From NCBI GenBank assembly GCA_020465985.1, contig JAANYP010006658.1, positions 966,001-1,030,000 of the forward strand: a DNA stretch of 64,000 nucleotides, written 5' to 3'. The position numbers and the translations under genes are program-made. A model generated the notes under the pieces. The model ran no database searches. It had not been told where the DNA came from and saw only the letters and a program-made list of their open reading frames with translations. The stretch comes from Centrapalus pauciflorus. Taxonomy: Eukaryota; Streptophyta; Magnoliopsida; Asterales; Asteraceae. Shown here in pieces: positions 24,010 through 35,191 of this stretch (the first letter of the stretch is position 1; each line of letters opens with the position of its first letter).

Positions 24010-25641
24010 TGTAACACCCACGTTTCTCACACAAATGTCATGTCAATAAACAATCATAAGTGGCAATGACGCAAGCATCTCATAAGGCATATGTCATGGA
24101 TTAACTGAAAATCACTATTAATTAAAACATTAACACACAAGTCGTCATACATCATGTCACATGTTGATACAGATACATACACAACTGAATTAACTGCCTA
24201 ACACGGATCACTGATAGCTAACACAATGATGATCAATTACAAAATACAAATAACAGTTCTGAAGTCTACTATCGAACTCAACAAGCACCCACAAACTCTG
24301 AACTACTTCGGCTGCTGCTGCTGTGACTGTGATCCCACGGTATGACTGCCTGAGACACGGAAGGCTCGAAAACATAAGTTGGGAAGCTCGTGAGTACGCG
24401 AGGGTTAGACTCTGCAGATAAGAACACACAATATGCACAACACAAGGCTCAACATATATATCACAAACTCAATGCACTGCACATATCTCTGCTCAAAAGG
24501 GGACGTCATTCCCCAGCTAACAGGCCGCACACAGCAGCGGTTAGCTGACAATAGGCACAGGAGCGACCTGGCGATAACACTGTTGTATATATACAGTCTC
24601 ATACTTCATGACTGGTTGGGTACAGTCAGCCTGCACGACCACAAGTCGCGGATACCTGCAACTCAAACACGTATAACGCGTATAGGGTTGATAGAATCAT
24701 ACCTACGCTGTATCTCTGTCTCATATACACATATCACAACACATAATTGACTCATAAAAGTTTGCGCGCGTTTTGGGAAAAGAGTCGAGTACTCACCAAT
24801 TACCCCAAATCAACGGCAACCCAAATCTCTATCACGGATCAGTACGCGGTCGGCTCGAACCTGTAAACATCACGGATCCCAACAGACTAATACAAACTCG
24901 ACCGATAGACAACGGAAACCTAAACACAATTATCATAACCAAATACGACCCACAGCACCACCCCAAAAGAACAACCGACTCCCAAAACTCCCCACCAACA
25001 GCCGCCGCATCGCGGCCGGGCTAAGTCAACGCGGTCGCGCCGCGGCCATCGCGGCCGCGCTCACACTGTTGCAGGTCTGTGCAGATCGCAGAAATGGCCG
25101 AAACCAGAGGCTTCACCTCCACAACTCGATTTGCAGCAGCATAGGCATATAAAACTCATACATAATCAACTCACATGACTTCAGAAACCAAACCCTTACA
25201 TTCACATACATACATACTCCCTCAAGAACACAAGGAAGAAGATGGTGGATTCAATTTCAGCAGCCAAGTCTTTGATCCTTGCTGATCAACTCACAAACAC
25301 ACAATTCACACACACACACACCTTTCTGAATTTGAAAAGAGGAAGAAGGAAAAGATAAGGACGCTCCATTTTATTTCCATATGTACGCTTTCTAATAATA
25401 GAAAGTCTGAACCCGCCAAATCCGAACCCGATACCACTTTTTCACTATTAATATCATTTCAACCCAATTAAATCCACGATCTCATAATTAATAATAATCC
25501 ACTATTAATCCGGGGACACGTATCACTCGGTCTCGACACGTTTAATCCACGAAACGGAATTCAATTGGAACACGCAATAATATTAAAATAATGAGCCAAT
25601 AAATTAAATCCACGTACCAAGCTCAAATCCGGAATGTTACA
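24010..25641 (-). repeat. 3' LTR of gypsy element 2
   Basis: A 1,632-bp LTR; plus-strand ends are TGTAACACCC and GGAATGTTACA. It is highly similar to the right LTR, which has about 41 extra bases. Includes a GC-rich stretch with GCGGCCGCG words (about 25010-25065). Confidence 0.93.
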
Positions 25642-25656
25642 AATCCTCTCCTCTTA
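25642..25656 (-). other. Polypurine tract of gypsy element 2
   Basis: On the minus strand AAGAGGAGAGGATT lies directly before the 3' LTR, as expected for the second-strand primer. Confidence 0.75.
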
Positions 25657-25676
25657 AAAAGATTCCGTCTCGGAAT

Positions 25677-28161
25677 CTAGCTCAAAGACTGGAATAGATG
25701 CAGATATCGGCTCCTCATATCGGCCTCGGGCTCCCAGGTGGCACTAGTACCCTTATGATGCCTCCACTGAACGAGTACTAATGCAATCTCTTTATTCCGC
25801 AATTTCTTTATCTTCCGGTCAGTAATTGCCTCGGGCTGCTCGATATATCTCAGATGATCGTCCACGGTGATCTCGGATAGCGGCACGAACTAATCGTCTT
25901 TGGCCAGACATTTCCTCAGGTGACTCACGTGAAATGTATTATGAACTCCAGCCAACTCGGGAGGCAGTCTCAATCTGTACGCCTGATCTCGGACTCTGGC
26001 AATGATCTCAAACGGACCGATGTACCGCAGACTCAGCTTACCTCTATGTCTGAATCTGATAACTCCCTTTCACGGCGATACTTTTAGCATGACACGGTCC
26101 CCGACGCTAAACTCAAGCTCAGTTAGATGACGATCGGCATAACTCTTCTCCCGGCTCTGCGCTACTCTCATATGCTCACGGATGACCGCCACCTTGTCGC
26201 TCGTCTCCTGTAACAACTCAGGCCCACTGATAGGTCACTCGCCGACCTCGCCCCAACACACAGGGGTTAGGCACTTACGCCCGTACAGTGCCTCAAACGG
26301 AGCCATCTTGATGAAGGTATGGTAGCTGTTGTTGTACGCAAACTCGACCAACGGCAAGTGAACGTCCCAACTACCACTGAAATCGATCGCACACGCTCGG
26401 AGCATATCTTCGAGAGTCTGATTTGTCCTCTCTGTCTGCCCATCTGTCTGAGGTCTATACGCTGTACTCAACTGAACTCTCGTCCCCAGCTCGCGCTGAA
26501 AGCTCAGCCAGAACCTCGATGTGAACCGCGTATCTCTATCGGACGTAATCGACATCAGAACGTCGTGCCTCGAAACCACCTCATTAATGTACAACCGAGC
26601 CAACTGATCCATAGTAATGGTGCCCCGAACCGCTAGAAAATGGGCACTCTTGGTCATTTGATCCACAATCACCCAAATCTTATCATTGCCTCGAACCGTG
26701 CGTGGAAGTCTAACAATAAAATCCATCGTGATATGATACCACTTCCACACGGGGATCTCCAGAGGCTGCAGATGCCCATGAGGCTTCTGATGCTCGGCCT
26801 TAACTCGCAGACAAGTCATGCACTCCTCGAAATATCGGCCCACATCTCTTTTCATTCCAGGCCACCAGTAGAACTCACGCAGATCTCGATACATCTTGGT
26901 GCTGCCGGGGTGGATGGACAGTCTCGATCGGTGCGACTCATCTAATATCAACTGACGCAGATTACCGATCCTCGGAACCCAGACTCGGTCACGAAACACA
27001 TATAAGCCTCTGCTGTCTCTGCTCAACACATCAAGCTGTCCTGCAAGCCGCTCTCTCTTTACATTCTCTGCCCGCAGACCCTCTAACTGTGCCAATCTCA
27101 GACTCTCCACAAGAGTCGACGTGACCTCGAGCCTCGCTGCTCGGGAAACCACGGTCCGACTGCACGTTTTGCGGCTCAACGCATCGGCCACCACGTTGGC
27201 CCTACCCGGATGATACTGAATCTCGCAGTCATAATCCTTCAGTAACTCGAGGCTGCGCCGCTGTCTCATATTCAACTCTTTCTGACTGAACAGATCTGAA
27301 GACTCTTGTGATCTGTATACACCACAAACCGCGAACCATACAAATAATGACACCATATCTTCAACGCAAACACTATCGCGTCTAACTCGAGATCGTGTAG
27401 GGTATGGTTCTCCTTGTAGGTCTTCAGCTGTAGCGACGCATACGCTATTACCTTGCCTCGCTGCATCAGAACACAACCCAAACCGGTACCTGATGCATCA
27501 CAGTAGACCACGAAATCCTCTGTACCCTCGGGCAATGCTAATACCGGAGCCTGACATAACCGGGACTTCAACTCTCTGAATGCCGACTCCTGCTCATCGG
27601 ACCACACAAAAGGAACGGACTGCCGTGTCAATCTCGTCAATGGCATGGCAATCCTCGAGAAGTCCTGAATGAAGCGGCGATAATACCCGGCTAATCCCAG
27701 AAATTGCGGATCTCAGGCACAGTCCTCGGTGGCTCCCAACTCATAACGGCCTCTATCTTCGCCGGACCCACTGAAATACCCCCGGCGCTCACAACGTGCC
27801 CCAGAAACTGGACCTCTCGCAACCAGAACTCGCACTTGGAGAACTTCACATACAGTCTCTCCTTTTGCAGCACGGTTAAAACCTCTCGCAAGTGCTGCTC
27901 GTGATCCTCGGCACTCCTCGAATAGATCAAGATGTCGTCAATAAATACAATCACGAACCGATCCAACATAGATCTACACATCCTGTTCATTAAATCCATG
28001 AATGTCGCGGGTGCGTGAGTCAGTCCGAAGGGCATCACAACGAACTCATAATGGCCGTATCTCGTCCGAAACGCAGTCTTCGGCACATCCTCATCCCTAA
28101 CTCTCAGCTGATGATACCCTGATCTCAAATCTATCTTCGAGAAGAAACTCGAACCCTGCAA
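25677..28161 (-). pseudogene. gypsy element 2 RT (main part), RNase H, integrase, chromodomain
   Basis: 28161-27691: RT with FSKIDLRSGYHQLRV, MPFGLTHAPATF and the catalytic VIVFIDDILIYS (about 27930). A frame change near 27700 leads to 27646-27272: RNase H with VVYCDASGTGLG and LHDLELDAIVFAL. Another frame change near 27290 leads to 27300-26235: YHPGRANVVADALSR, the HHCC zone (HRSRLSIHPGSTKMY ... CMTCLRVKAEHQ), and the integrase core with HITMDFIVRLP, TSDRDTRF and YRPQTDGQTERT. A stop at 26235-26237 and degraded sequence follow. 25886-25677 encodes the chromodomain (LRYIEQPEAI ... VLVQWRHHKGTSATWEPE). At least four lesions, so not functional. Confidence 0.92.
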
Positions 28162-28197
28162 CTGGTCGAACAGATCGTCGATGCGTGCAAGCGGATA

Positions 28198-29256
28198 TCA
28201 GTTCTTCACCGTCACTTTATTCAACTCTCGGTAATCAATACACATCCTCATAGAACCGTCCTTCTTCTTTACAAACAACACGGGAGCTCCCCACGAAGAC
28301 AAACTCGGACGGATAAATCCACGATCCAGCAACTCCTGAAGCTGTGACATCATCTCTCTCATCTCAGTAGGTGCCAGCCTATAAGGCGTCTTCGCAATAG
28401 GCACCGCTCCAGGGATAAGGTTTATGCGAAACTCGACCTGACGATCTGGCGGTAACCCAAGCAACTCCTCTGGGAATACCTCAGGGAACTCTCTGATCAC
28501 GGGTATATCCGCTATAGTCTTCTTTTCCAATCTGGCGTCAACAACATAAGCCAAAAAGGTCTCACACCCCTTCGCAACATATCTCTGTGCTCTGGCCATC
28601 GACACTATACCAATCTCGCCTCGACGCCTCTCGCCATACACTGTCACAGTTTCACTGTCTGAAATGGGTATCCGGATCATCTTCTTTGCGCACAAAATGT
28701 CGGCCTGTCTGGCTGTCATCCAATCCATACCCACTATCACATCAAAACTATTGATCTCTATCAGAAGCAGATCAATCAAAAATTGATGCGCATCTATCTC
28801 AAGAACACAATCTCTAAACACCCGGCTCACTAACGCTGTACTACCATCTACTCTCTCAACAACCAACGGAACAGATAAAGTAGTAGAAGGCACAGAAAAG
28901 TATGCACAAAACACAACAGATACATACGAGCGGTCTGCTCCAGAATCAAACAATATACGAGCACTAAGCCCGTTTAGGATGTACGTACCAGATACTACAT
29001 CGGTAGACTCACGGGCCTCCTCTTCCGTAGCCTTGAATACTCTACCCCGGCCTCTGGGCGCTGACTCTCGGCAGCTCGAAGATGAAGGCTCTGCTCTGGC
29101 ACTGCTGGTACTCGCTCCTTGTACCGCTAGCGGCGCATCCGGCAATCTCTGGCTATGTGACCTGGCCTCCCGCAGCGGAAGCACAGGGAATCCCTCGAAG
29201 TACAGGTGAATGAAGTGTGGTCGTACTGTCCACAACGATAACATCGGGGCTGCTCC
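28198..29256 (-). pseudogene. gypsy element 2 protease and N-terminal RT
   Basis: Protease: ILFDSGADRSYVS (about 28950-28910) and the second motif FDVIVGMDWM (about 28750-28720). The spacer has PEVFPEELLGLPPDRQVEF. The RT start follows: YRLAPTEMREMM, FIRPSLSSWGAPVLFVKK and MRMCIDYRELNKVT. An in-frame TGA at 28196-28198 cuts it from the rest of RT. At the right, 29256-29200 is the second zinc-knuckle region of gag in a shifted frame, cut off by the solo LTR. Confidence 0.9.
29252..29256. repeat. Target-site duplication GCTCC of the solo LTR
   Basis: GCTCC is repeated at 30029-30033, on the two sides of the solo LTR. Confidence 0.9.
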
Positions 29257-30028
29257 TGTTGGGTTTCCTATACCCTTGCTAGGTTAAATTAAAACTTTGC
29301 GGAAAATTAAATAACCTAACTATGAAAGAATATAAAACCTTAAGGATCTAACCAAACAAGCTAAGCAACTAATTATTAAAATAAAGAGATGAATAAGAAA
29401 AACTAACCTTGAGAAAATTCGCAATTTTCTCCACGAAGAACGATTTCACGAACATCCTCTGAATCGAGCAACAAGCATCTAAAGCAAGATCGCCTCTAGT
29501 TGTTCACACCCAATGAACAAAAGAAAAGATAACTATAACTTTTCTAAGCTCAGATCTCAGAGTCCCAAAAACTGGTATCCCTTGTGATCGTTAGAGAACT
29601 TAGAATTGAATGAGCGAGGAATGAAGCAGGCAGGGGCTGCCTATTTATAGGTTTTAGAAACCTACAAAATTTTGATCCCAAATCCATGTGGGATGGATTG
29701 GTGGCCGGACCCCCTATTAGGGTTTAGTGGGTGCCTTGTTGACTATCAACTAATTGCAGTTTAGCCCCTGTACTTCCTCAATTAATTCTATTAGCTTCCG
29801 GTTAATTTATTAACTATTAATAAATTAACAAACTAACCCATTAATCAAATATAATCAATTATTTAGTTTCTAATTAATTTATTAAACATAATAAATTAAC
29901 AAACTAATTAACATTATATATTTAAGTTAATCATATTCTCTTTACAATTCATTGCATGCACCCAAAAAGGATCCAGCCTGATAACAATATGTTTACAAAT
30001 AATTGTGACTTGGACACTAATTCCAACA
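29257..30028 (-). mobile_element. Solo LTR of a copia-type element, 772 bp
   Basis: In minus orientation it starts TGTTGGAATTAGTGTCC and ends GGAAACCCAACA, typical copia-type LTR ends with TGTTGG/CCAACA inverted termini, with a 5-bp TSD GCTCC. There is no internal region on either side, so it is a solo LTR left by recombination. A TATA box (CTATAAATAG, minus strand, 29641-29651) lies in the middle, as in an LTR promoter. It sits between the two zinc-knuckle segments of gypsy element 2 gag. Confidence 0.9.
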
Positions 30029-31111
30029 GCTCCGGCATACAAGAACCGGAATGACGGCGACGGCACCTCTGACAGTCTCTCTCCCCGGCTGAACTATCTG
30101 CCCAGCTCCCTGATGGCCGGGACCCCTGCCCCACGTTGCTCTGGCTCTGGCTGGGAGCACTATAACGGGAAGTCTGACCCTGACTCTGACTTGCCGTCCT
30201 TGATCCCTGATACTGCCCCGATCTCCTGGACCTGCGGTCTCTGCCCCTATCTCGGTCTTTGCGGGACCCTGAACTCTGTCCCTGACTGTGCTGCGGCTCA
30301 GGCTGACTCTCTCTATGAAAAACCTGAGGCTCTCGATAGTAGCTATGGCACTGCTCGGACGTCCCTGTCCTCTGTCTCTGGGCTGGAGGCTGACCCCTCT
30401 GCCTCTCAATCTCTCTCGAACACGAGCCAACTCCAAGGCTCTCGAAAACGTAGGAGTGTCATGAAGCCCGACAAACTCTTGGATATCGGATCTTAACCCA
30501 TCGATGAAGGCATCGGCCTTACGGATCTCTGTGTCAACGTGCTGAGGTGCAAACTGGGCATACTCATTAAATCGGTCTACGTACTGCTGAACTGACATAC
30601 TGCCCTGCTGGAGGTGTAGAAAACGACGCTCCATTTCCCGGAGCTCATCACGGGGAATGTACTGTAACTCAAAGATGGCATGAAACTGCTCCCACGACAT
30701 GGCATACGCTGCAGCTGTAGTCATAGATGACTTAATGGACTTCCACCACTGTGAAGCCCCTCCTCTCAGCAGATAGGTCGCATGACCGACCATATCCTGT
30801 GGGTCGACATGGGCGACTCGGAAGGCCGCCTCTATCTCTCTCTCCCAAGCCATAGCCGCACCCGGCTCATCACCGCCTCGGAACTGAGGTGGGACTCCTG
30901 TCATAAAGTCCTTAAAGGATCCACCTCTCACAATAGAAGAAGAAGATGCACCAGCCCCCGTCTCAGTACTCGTAACTGGCGGAGGAACTACACTCTGACG
31001 TCGATCCCTCTCTCTGTAGAACTCAGTCAGAACCTCTAGCATCTCTGATCGACGGATATACTCGTCCCCTACTGGCCTCTCGGGCCCTGGACCCTCTCCA
31101 TGATCTGACAT
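30029..31111 (-). pseudogene. gypsy element 2 gag
   Basis: Start at ATG 31111 (MSDHGEGPGPERPVG). The capsid part has FKDFMTGVPPQFRGG, WEREIEAAFRV, ATYLLRGGASQWWKS, MSWEQFHAIFELQY and QQYVDRFNEYAQFAP. From about 30340 the first frame becomes a compositionally biased product. The other frame (30134-30029) carries the knuckle CQRCRRRHSGSC, so a frame change lies near 30340-30140. The solo LTR cuts the coding region right after this knuckle. Confidence 0.88.
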
Positions 31112-31278
31112 GATTACCCTGCACATATCACACTGGTAAAATAACAGATAAACCACCAAGCATTATACAATAAGCTAGGTCAGTTAATTCTGTTAAACTC
31201 AGTCTCAGGGAAGAATCCCACGGATCTGAAAACGGTAAAAGCTCAAGCATCCACTGATACTCAATACTGAAACCACAA

Positions 31279-31290
31279 GCTCTGATACAA
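31279..31290 (-). other. Primer-binding site of gypsy element 2
   Basis: On the minus strand TTGTATCAGAGC, one mismatch from the tRNA-iMet PBS (TGGTATCAGAGC), 3 nt from the LTR. Confidence 0.8.
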
Positions 31291-31293
31291 AGC

Positions 31294-32967
31294 TGTAACA
31301 CCCACATTTCTCACACAAATGTCACGTCAATAAACAATCATAAGGGGCAATGACGCAAGCATCTCATAAGGCATATGTCATGGATTAACTGAAAATCACT
31401 ATTAATTAAAACTTTCACACACAAGTCGTCATACATCATGTCACATGTTGATACAGATACATACACAACTGAATTAACTGTCTAACACGGATCACTAATA
31501 GCTAACACAATGCTGATCAATTACAAAAATACAAATAACAGTTCTGAAGTCTAGTATCGAAGTCAACAAGCACCCACAAACTCTGAACTACTTCGGCTGC
31601 TGCTGCTTTGACTGTGATCCCACGGTATGACTGCCTGAGACACGGAAGACTCGAAAACATAAGTTGGAAAGCTCGTGAGTACGCGAGGGTTAGACTCTGC
31701 AGATAAGAACACACAATATGCACAACACAAGGCTCAACATATATATCACAAACTCAATACACTGCACATATCTCTGCTCAAAAGGGGACGTCATTCCCCA
31801 GCTAACAAGCCGCACACAGCAGCGGTTAGCTCACAATAGGCACAGGAGCGACCTGGCGATATCACTGTTGTATATATACAGTCTCATACTTCATGACTGG
31901 TTGGGTACAGTCAGCCTGCGCGACCACAGGTCGCGGATACCTGCAACTCAAACACGTATAACGCGTATAGGGTAGATAGAATCATACCTGCGCTGTATCT
32001 CTGTCTCATATACACATATCACAACACATAATTGATTCATAAAAGTTTACGCGCGTTTTGGGAAAAGACTCGAGTACTCACCAATTACCACAAATCAACG
32101 GCAACCCAAATCTCTATCACGGATCAGTACGCGGTCGGCTCGAACCTGTAAACATCACGGATCCCAACAGACTAATACAAACTCGACCGATAGACAACCG
32201 AAACCTAAACACAATTATCATAACCAAATACGACCCACAGCACCACCCCAAACAAACAACCGACGCCCAAAACTCCCCACCAACAGCCGCCGCATCGAGG
32301 CCGGGCTCAGTCAACGCGGTCGCGCCGTGGCCATCGCGGCCGCGCTCACGCTGTTGCAGGTCTGTGCAGATCACAGAAATGGCCGAAACCAGAGGCTTCA
32401 CCTCCACAACTCGATTTGCAGCAGCATAGGCATATAAAACTCATACATAATCAACTCACATGACTTCAGAAACCAAACCCTTACATTCACATACATACAT
32501 ACACGAATTTCAGCACCCATAACCATGAATCTTACCTTTACTCCCTCAAGAACACAAGGAAGAAGATGGTGGATTCAATTTCAGCAGCCAAGTCTTTGAT
32601 CCTTGCTGATCAGCTCACGAACACACAATTCACACACACACACCTTTCTGAATTTGAAAAGAGGAAGAAGGAAAAGATAAGGACGCTCCATTTTATTTCC
32701 ATATATACGCTTTCTAATAATAGAAAGTCTGAACCCGCCAAATCCGAACCCGATACCACTTTTTCACTATTAATATCATTTCAACCCAATTAAATCCACG
32801 ATCTCATAATTAATAATAATCCACTAATTATTAATCCGGAGACACGTATCACTCGGTCTCGACACGTTTAATCCACGAAACGGAATTCAATTGGAACACG
32901 CAATAATATTAAAATAATGAGCCAATAAATTAAATCCACGTACCAGGCTCAAATCCGGGATGTTACA
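31294..32967 (-). repeat. 5' LTR of gypsy element 2
   Basis: A 1,674-bp partner of 24010-25641. The main difference is a segment of about 41 bp (about 32501-32541) absent from the left LTR. Confidence 0.93.
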
Positions 32968-32974
32968 GCATAGA

Positions 32975-33389
32975 TGACACATATTTATTTTAGGTAAATA
33001 TTAATTTAATATTAATTCATTAGTAAAATAATTAACAAAAACTTTTAACTTTATTTACTACACTTCTACATTTAAATCCAAATTTTTACATTTGAATTTA
33101 ACTATGATCATTAAGGATAATAATGACACATATTTATTTTAGGTAAGTATTCATTTAATATTAATTCATTAACAAAAAATTAAAATCAAAATTTAATGTA
33201 ATTAAGTTAAGGCAGTAAATTTGGGAAATGAATTAAAAAAATGGCATATGTATAATTATTGATTTTAAATAAGGGTATAAGAGACATTTAATAAATAATT
33301 ATGAGTAGTCATTAATCTTGATCATTGATTTCTTTCCATCCCGATGGTCCAGAAACTCCAAGTGGTTTTCTTATTTTATATAACATAGA
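32975..33389 (-). mobile_element. Truncated Helitron C
   Basis: The 5' third of the same Helitron family in minus orientation. It starts TCTATGTTATATAAAATAAG at 33389, directly after the end of Helitron D, and stops abruptly at 32975 against the 5' end of Helitron B. The missing 3' part does not reappear left of Helitron B. Confidence 0.65.
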
Positions 33390-34667
33390 TTTATAACCGA
33401 CGTAATACGTGGATATTTTTAATTACATTTATTTATACAAAATGTATATGAGTAAAAATAAAAACATACAAAAATAATAATTGTGTTTATTTTTTATTAT
33501 TTACAGATTAAAAAATAGAGTATATTTATCTTTTTTTAAAAATATTAAATTGTATTTATCTTTTATTTTTTATAAGTTGCAATTATTTTTTTGGTGAACG
33601 TAGAGGTGACACGTGACATTTGATGTTTTACTTTATTATACATAATAATAATAATTTCCACAACTAATTCAAATTTTTATATTTGCATCTAATTATGATT
33701 ATTATGGATGATAATTATAGATATTTATTTTAGGTAAACATTAATTTTAAATGTTACAAAATCTAATTTATTACTAATTAATTAATGAAAAAAAAATAAA
33801 GTCAAAATTTAATGCAATTAAGTTAAGGTGTTAAATTTGGAAAAAAGAGTTGGAAAAATATAATTTTCTTGCATTGTAGAAGTGACATATGTCATGAATT
33901 GTTTTGTTTTATTATAATATTATTATATTGTATTACTAAAAACAAATAATATGTGTTTGCAAGAAAATATTTCTTTTAATTTTTATTAACTTCAAATATG
34001 AAATATATCAATGTAAGAAACAAAAAACTTCAATTATGTGAACGTGTATATATTTTGAAAATGATAAAATATAAAAATGGAATATCTGAAAATCAAAAAT
34101 CAAAATTTATCATATTCACAATTGAAGTTTTATCAATTAATTTTTAAATTTTGTTAGCAAAATAACAAAAACTTTTAACTTTATTTACTACAATTCTACA
34201 TTTAAATCCAAATTTTTACATTTGAATTTAACTATGATCATTAAAGATAATAATGACACATATTTATTTTAGGTAAGTATTAATTTAATATTAATTCATT
34301 TGCAAAATAATTAACAAAAACTTTTAACTTTATTTACTAGACTTCTACATTTAAATCCAAATTTTTACATTTGAATTTAATTATGATCATTAAGGATAAT
34401 AATGACACATATTTATTTTAGGTAAATATTCATTTAATATTAATTCACTAATGAAAAAATTAAAATCAAAATTTAATGTAATTAAGTTAAAGTAGTAAAT
34501 TTGAAAAATGAATTAAAAAATGGCATATGTATAATTATTGATTTTAATTACGGGTATAAGAGACATTTCATAAATAATTATGAGTTGTCATTAATCTTGA
34601 TCATTGATTTCTTTCCATCCAATGGTTCAGAAACTCCATGTGGTTTTCTTATTTTATATAGCATAGA
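33390..34667 (-). mobile_element. Helitron D, non-autonomous, lacking the final CTAG
   Basis: In minus orientation it starts TCTATGCTATATAAAATAAG (34667) and ends with the hairpin CCACGTATTACGTCGG and TTATAAA at 33390. Length is about 1,278 bp. The terminal CTAG seen in Helitron B and in the plus-strand copy is missing; the TC end of Helitron C follows directly. It carries two copies of the 150-bp internal unit (about 34150-34450). Confidence 0.68.
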
Positions 34668-35191
34668 TGACTAAATAATTATTTATAATTGTCTCTATTC
34701 GTTTGTTTATAATTATCCATCTAGTTATCTAATAATTACATGATAGTATCAATTCAAATAAATATATCTTTTATTTAATATCCAATAATAATTAAAACAC
34801 TATATAACTATTAATTATCGTCTAATGACAATTAAATCACTACAATATCTAATATTGCACTTTTATTCTCCGGACTTTGAGATATAACTAATCACACATT
34901 AATTTAATCTCAATAATCATTTCGTGTCATAAAGAGTATCTAATATAATTTATTCAATAATTCGAATGCATATGCTCAGTTGTGTTCATCGGTGTGACTC
35001 TCAAGTATTTTATGAAATCAGCCATGATGCAGGAGTGATGTCATCTTTGCACACCATACACTTGAAGTTTTAAATTACAGAGATTTGTGTAATTCCCTGA
35101 CATCATGAGTTTTATGTGATATTGTCACTTATAATATTATATTGACATGACATTTAGTTGAGATTTGAGGATGTTACACATATACTACCTA
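34668..35191. other. AT-rich spacer, no gene seen
   Basis: No coding frame, TIR or known repeat. The last part (about 35155-35180) ends ATGTTACACATA, which resembles the ends of gypsy LTRs but is too short to call. Confidence 0.6.

Larger units (their letters stand above)
24010..32967 (-). mobile_element. Ty3/gypsy chromovirus element 2, full length, itself interrupted
   Basis: An 8,958-bp minus-strand element between two direct LTRs (24010-25641 and 31294-32967) with TSD GCATA. In minus orientation the order is 5' LTR (right), PBS, gag, protease, RT, RNase H, integrase, chromodomain, PPT, 3' LTR (left). It is a chromovirus like element 1, but of a different family: the LTRs and most codons differ. 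A 772-bp solo LTR is inserted at 29257-30028. Several stops and frame changes break the polyprotein. Confidence 0.94.
22727..32974 (-). mobile_element. Non-autonomous Helitron B, split by gypsy element 2
   Basis: In minus orientation it starts with TC (TCTATGCTATATAAAATA, ending at plus 32974). It ends with a hairpin (CCACGTATTATGTGG) followed by GTTATAAA and CTAG at 22727-22730. The flanks are A on the 5' side and T on the 3' side, as for Helitron insertion between A and T. Without the gypsy insertion and its TSD the element is about 1,285 bp. It is AT-rich and has no Rep/helicase gene. It contains a twice-repeated unit of about 150 bp (about 23500-23800). Relatives lie at 32975-36482. Confidence 0.75.

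Noticed and set aside
24433..25024. Plus-strand frames in the gypsy 2 LTR, repeated at 31718-32429
   Set aside because: LTR sequence read in antisense; no domain, and repeated only because the LTR is duplicated.
30005..30496. 163-codon plus-strand frame
   Set aside because: Antisense of gypsy element 2 gag; Pro/Ser/Leu-rich because the gag tail is Arg/Gln/Ser-rich.
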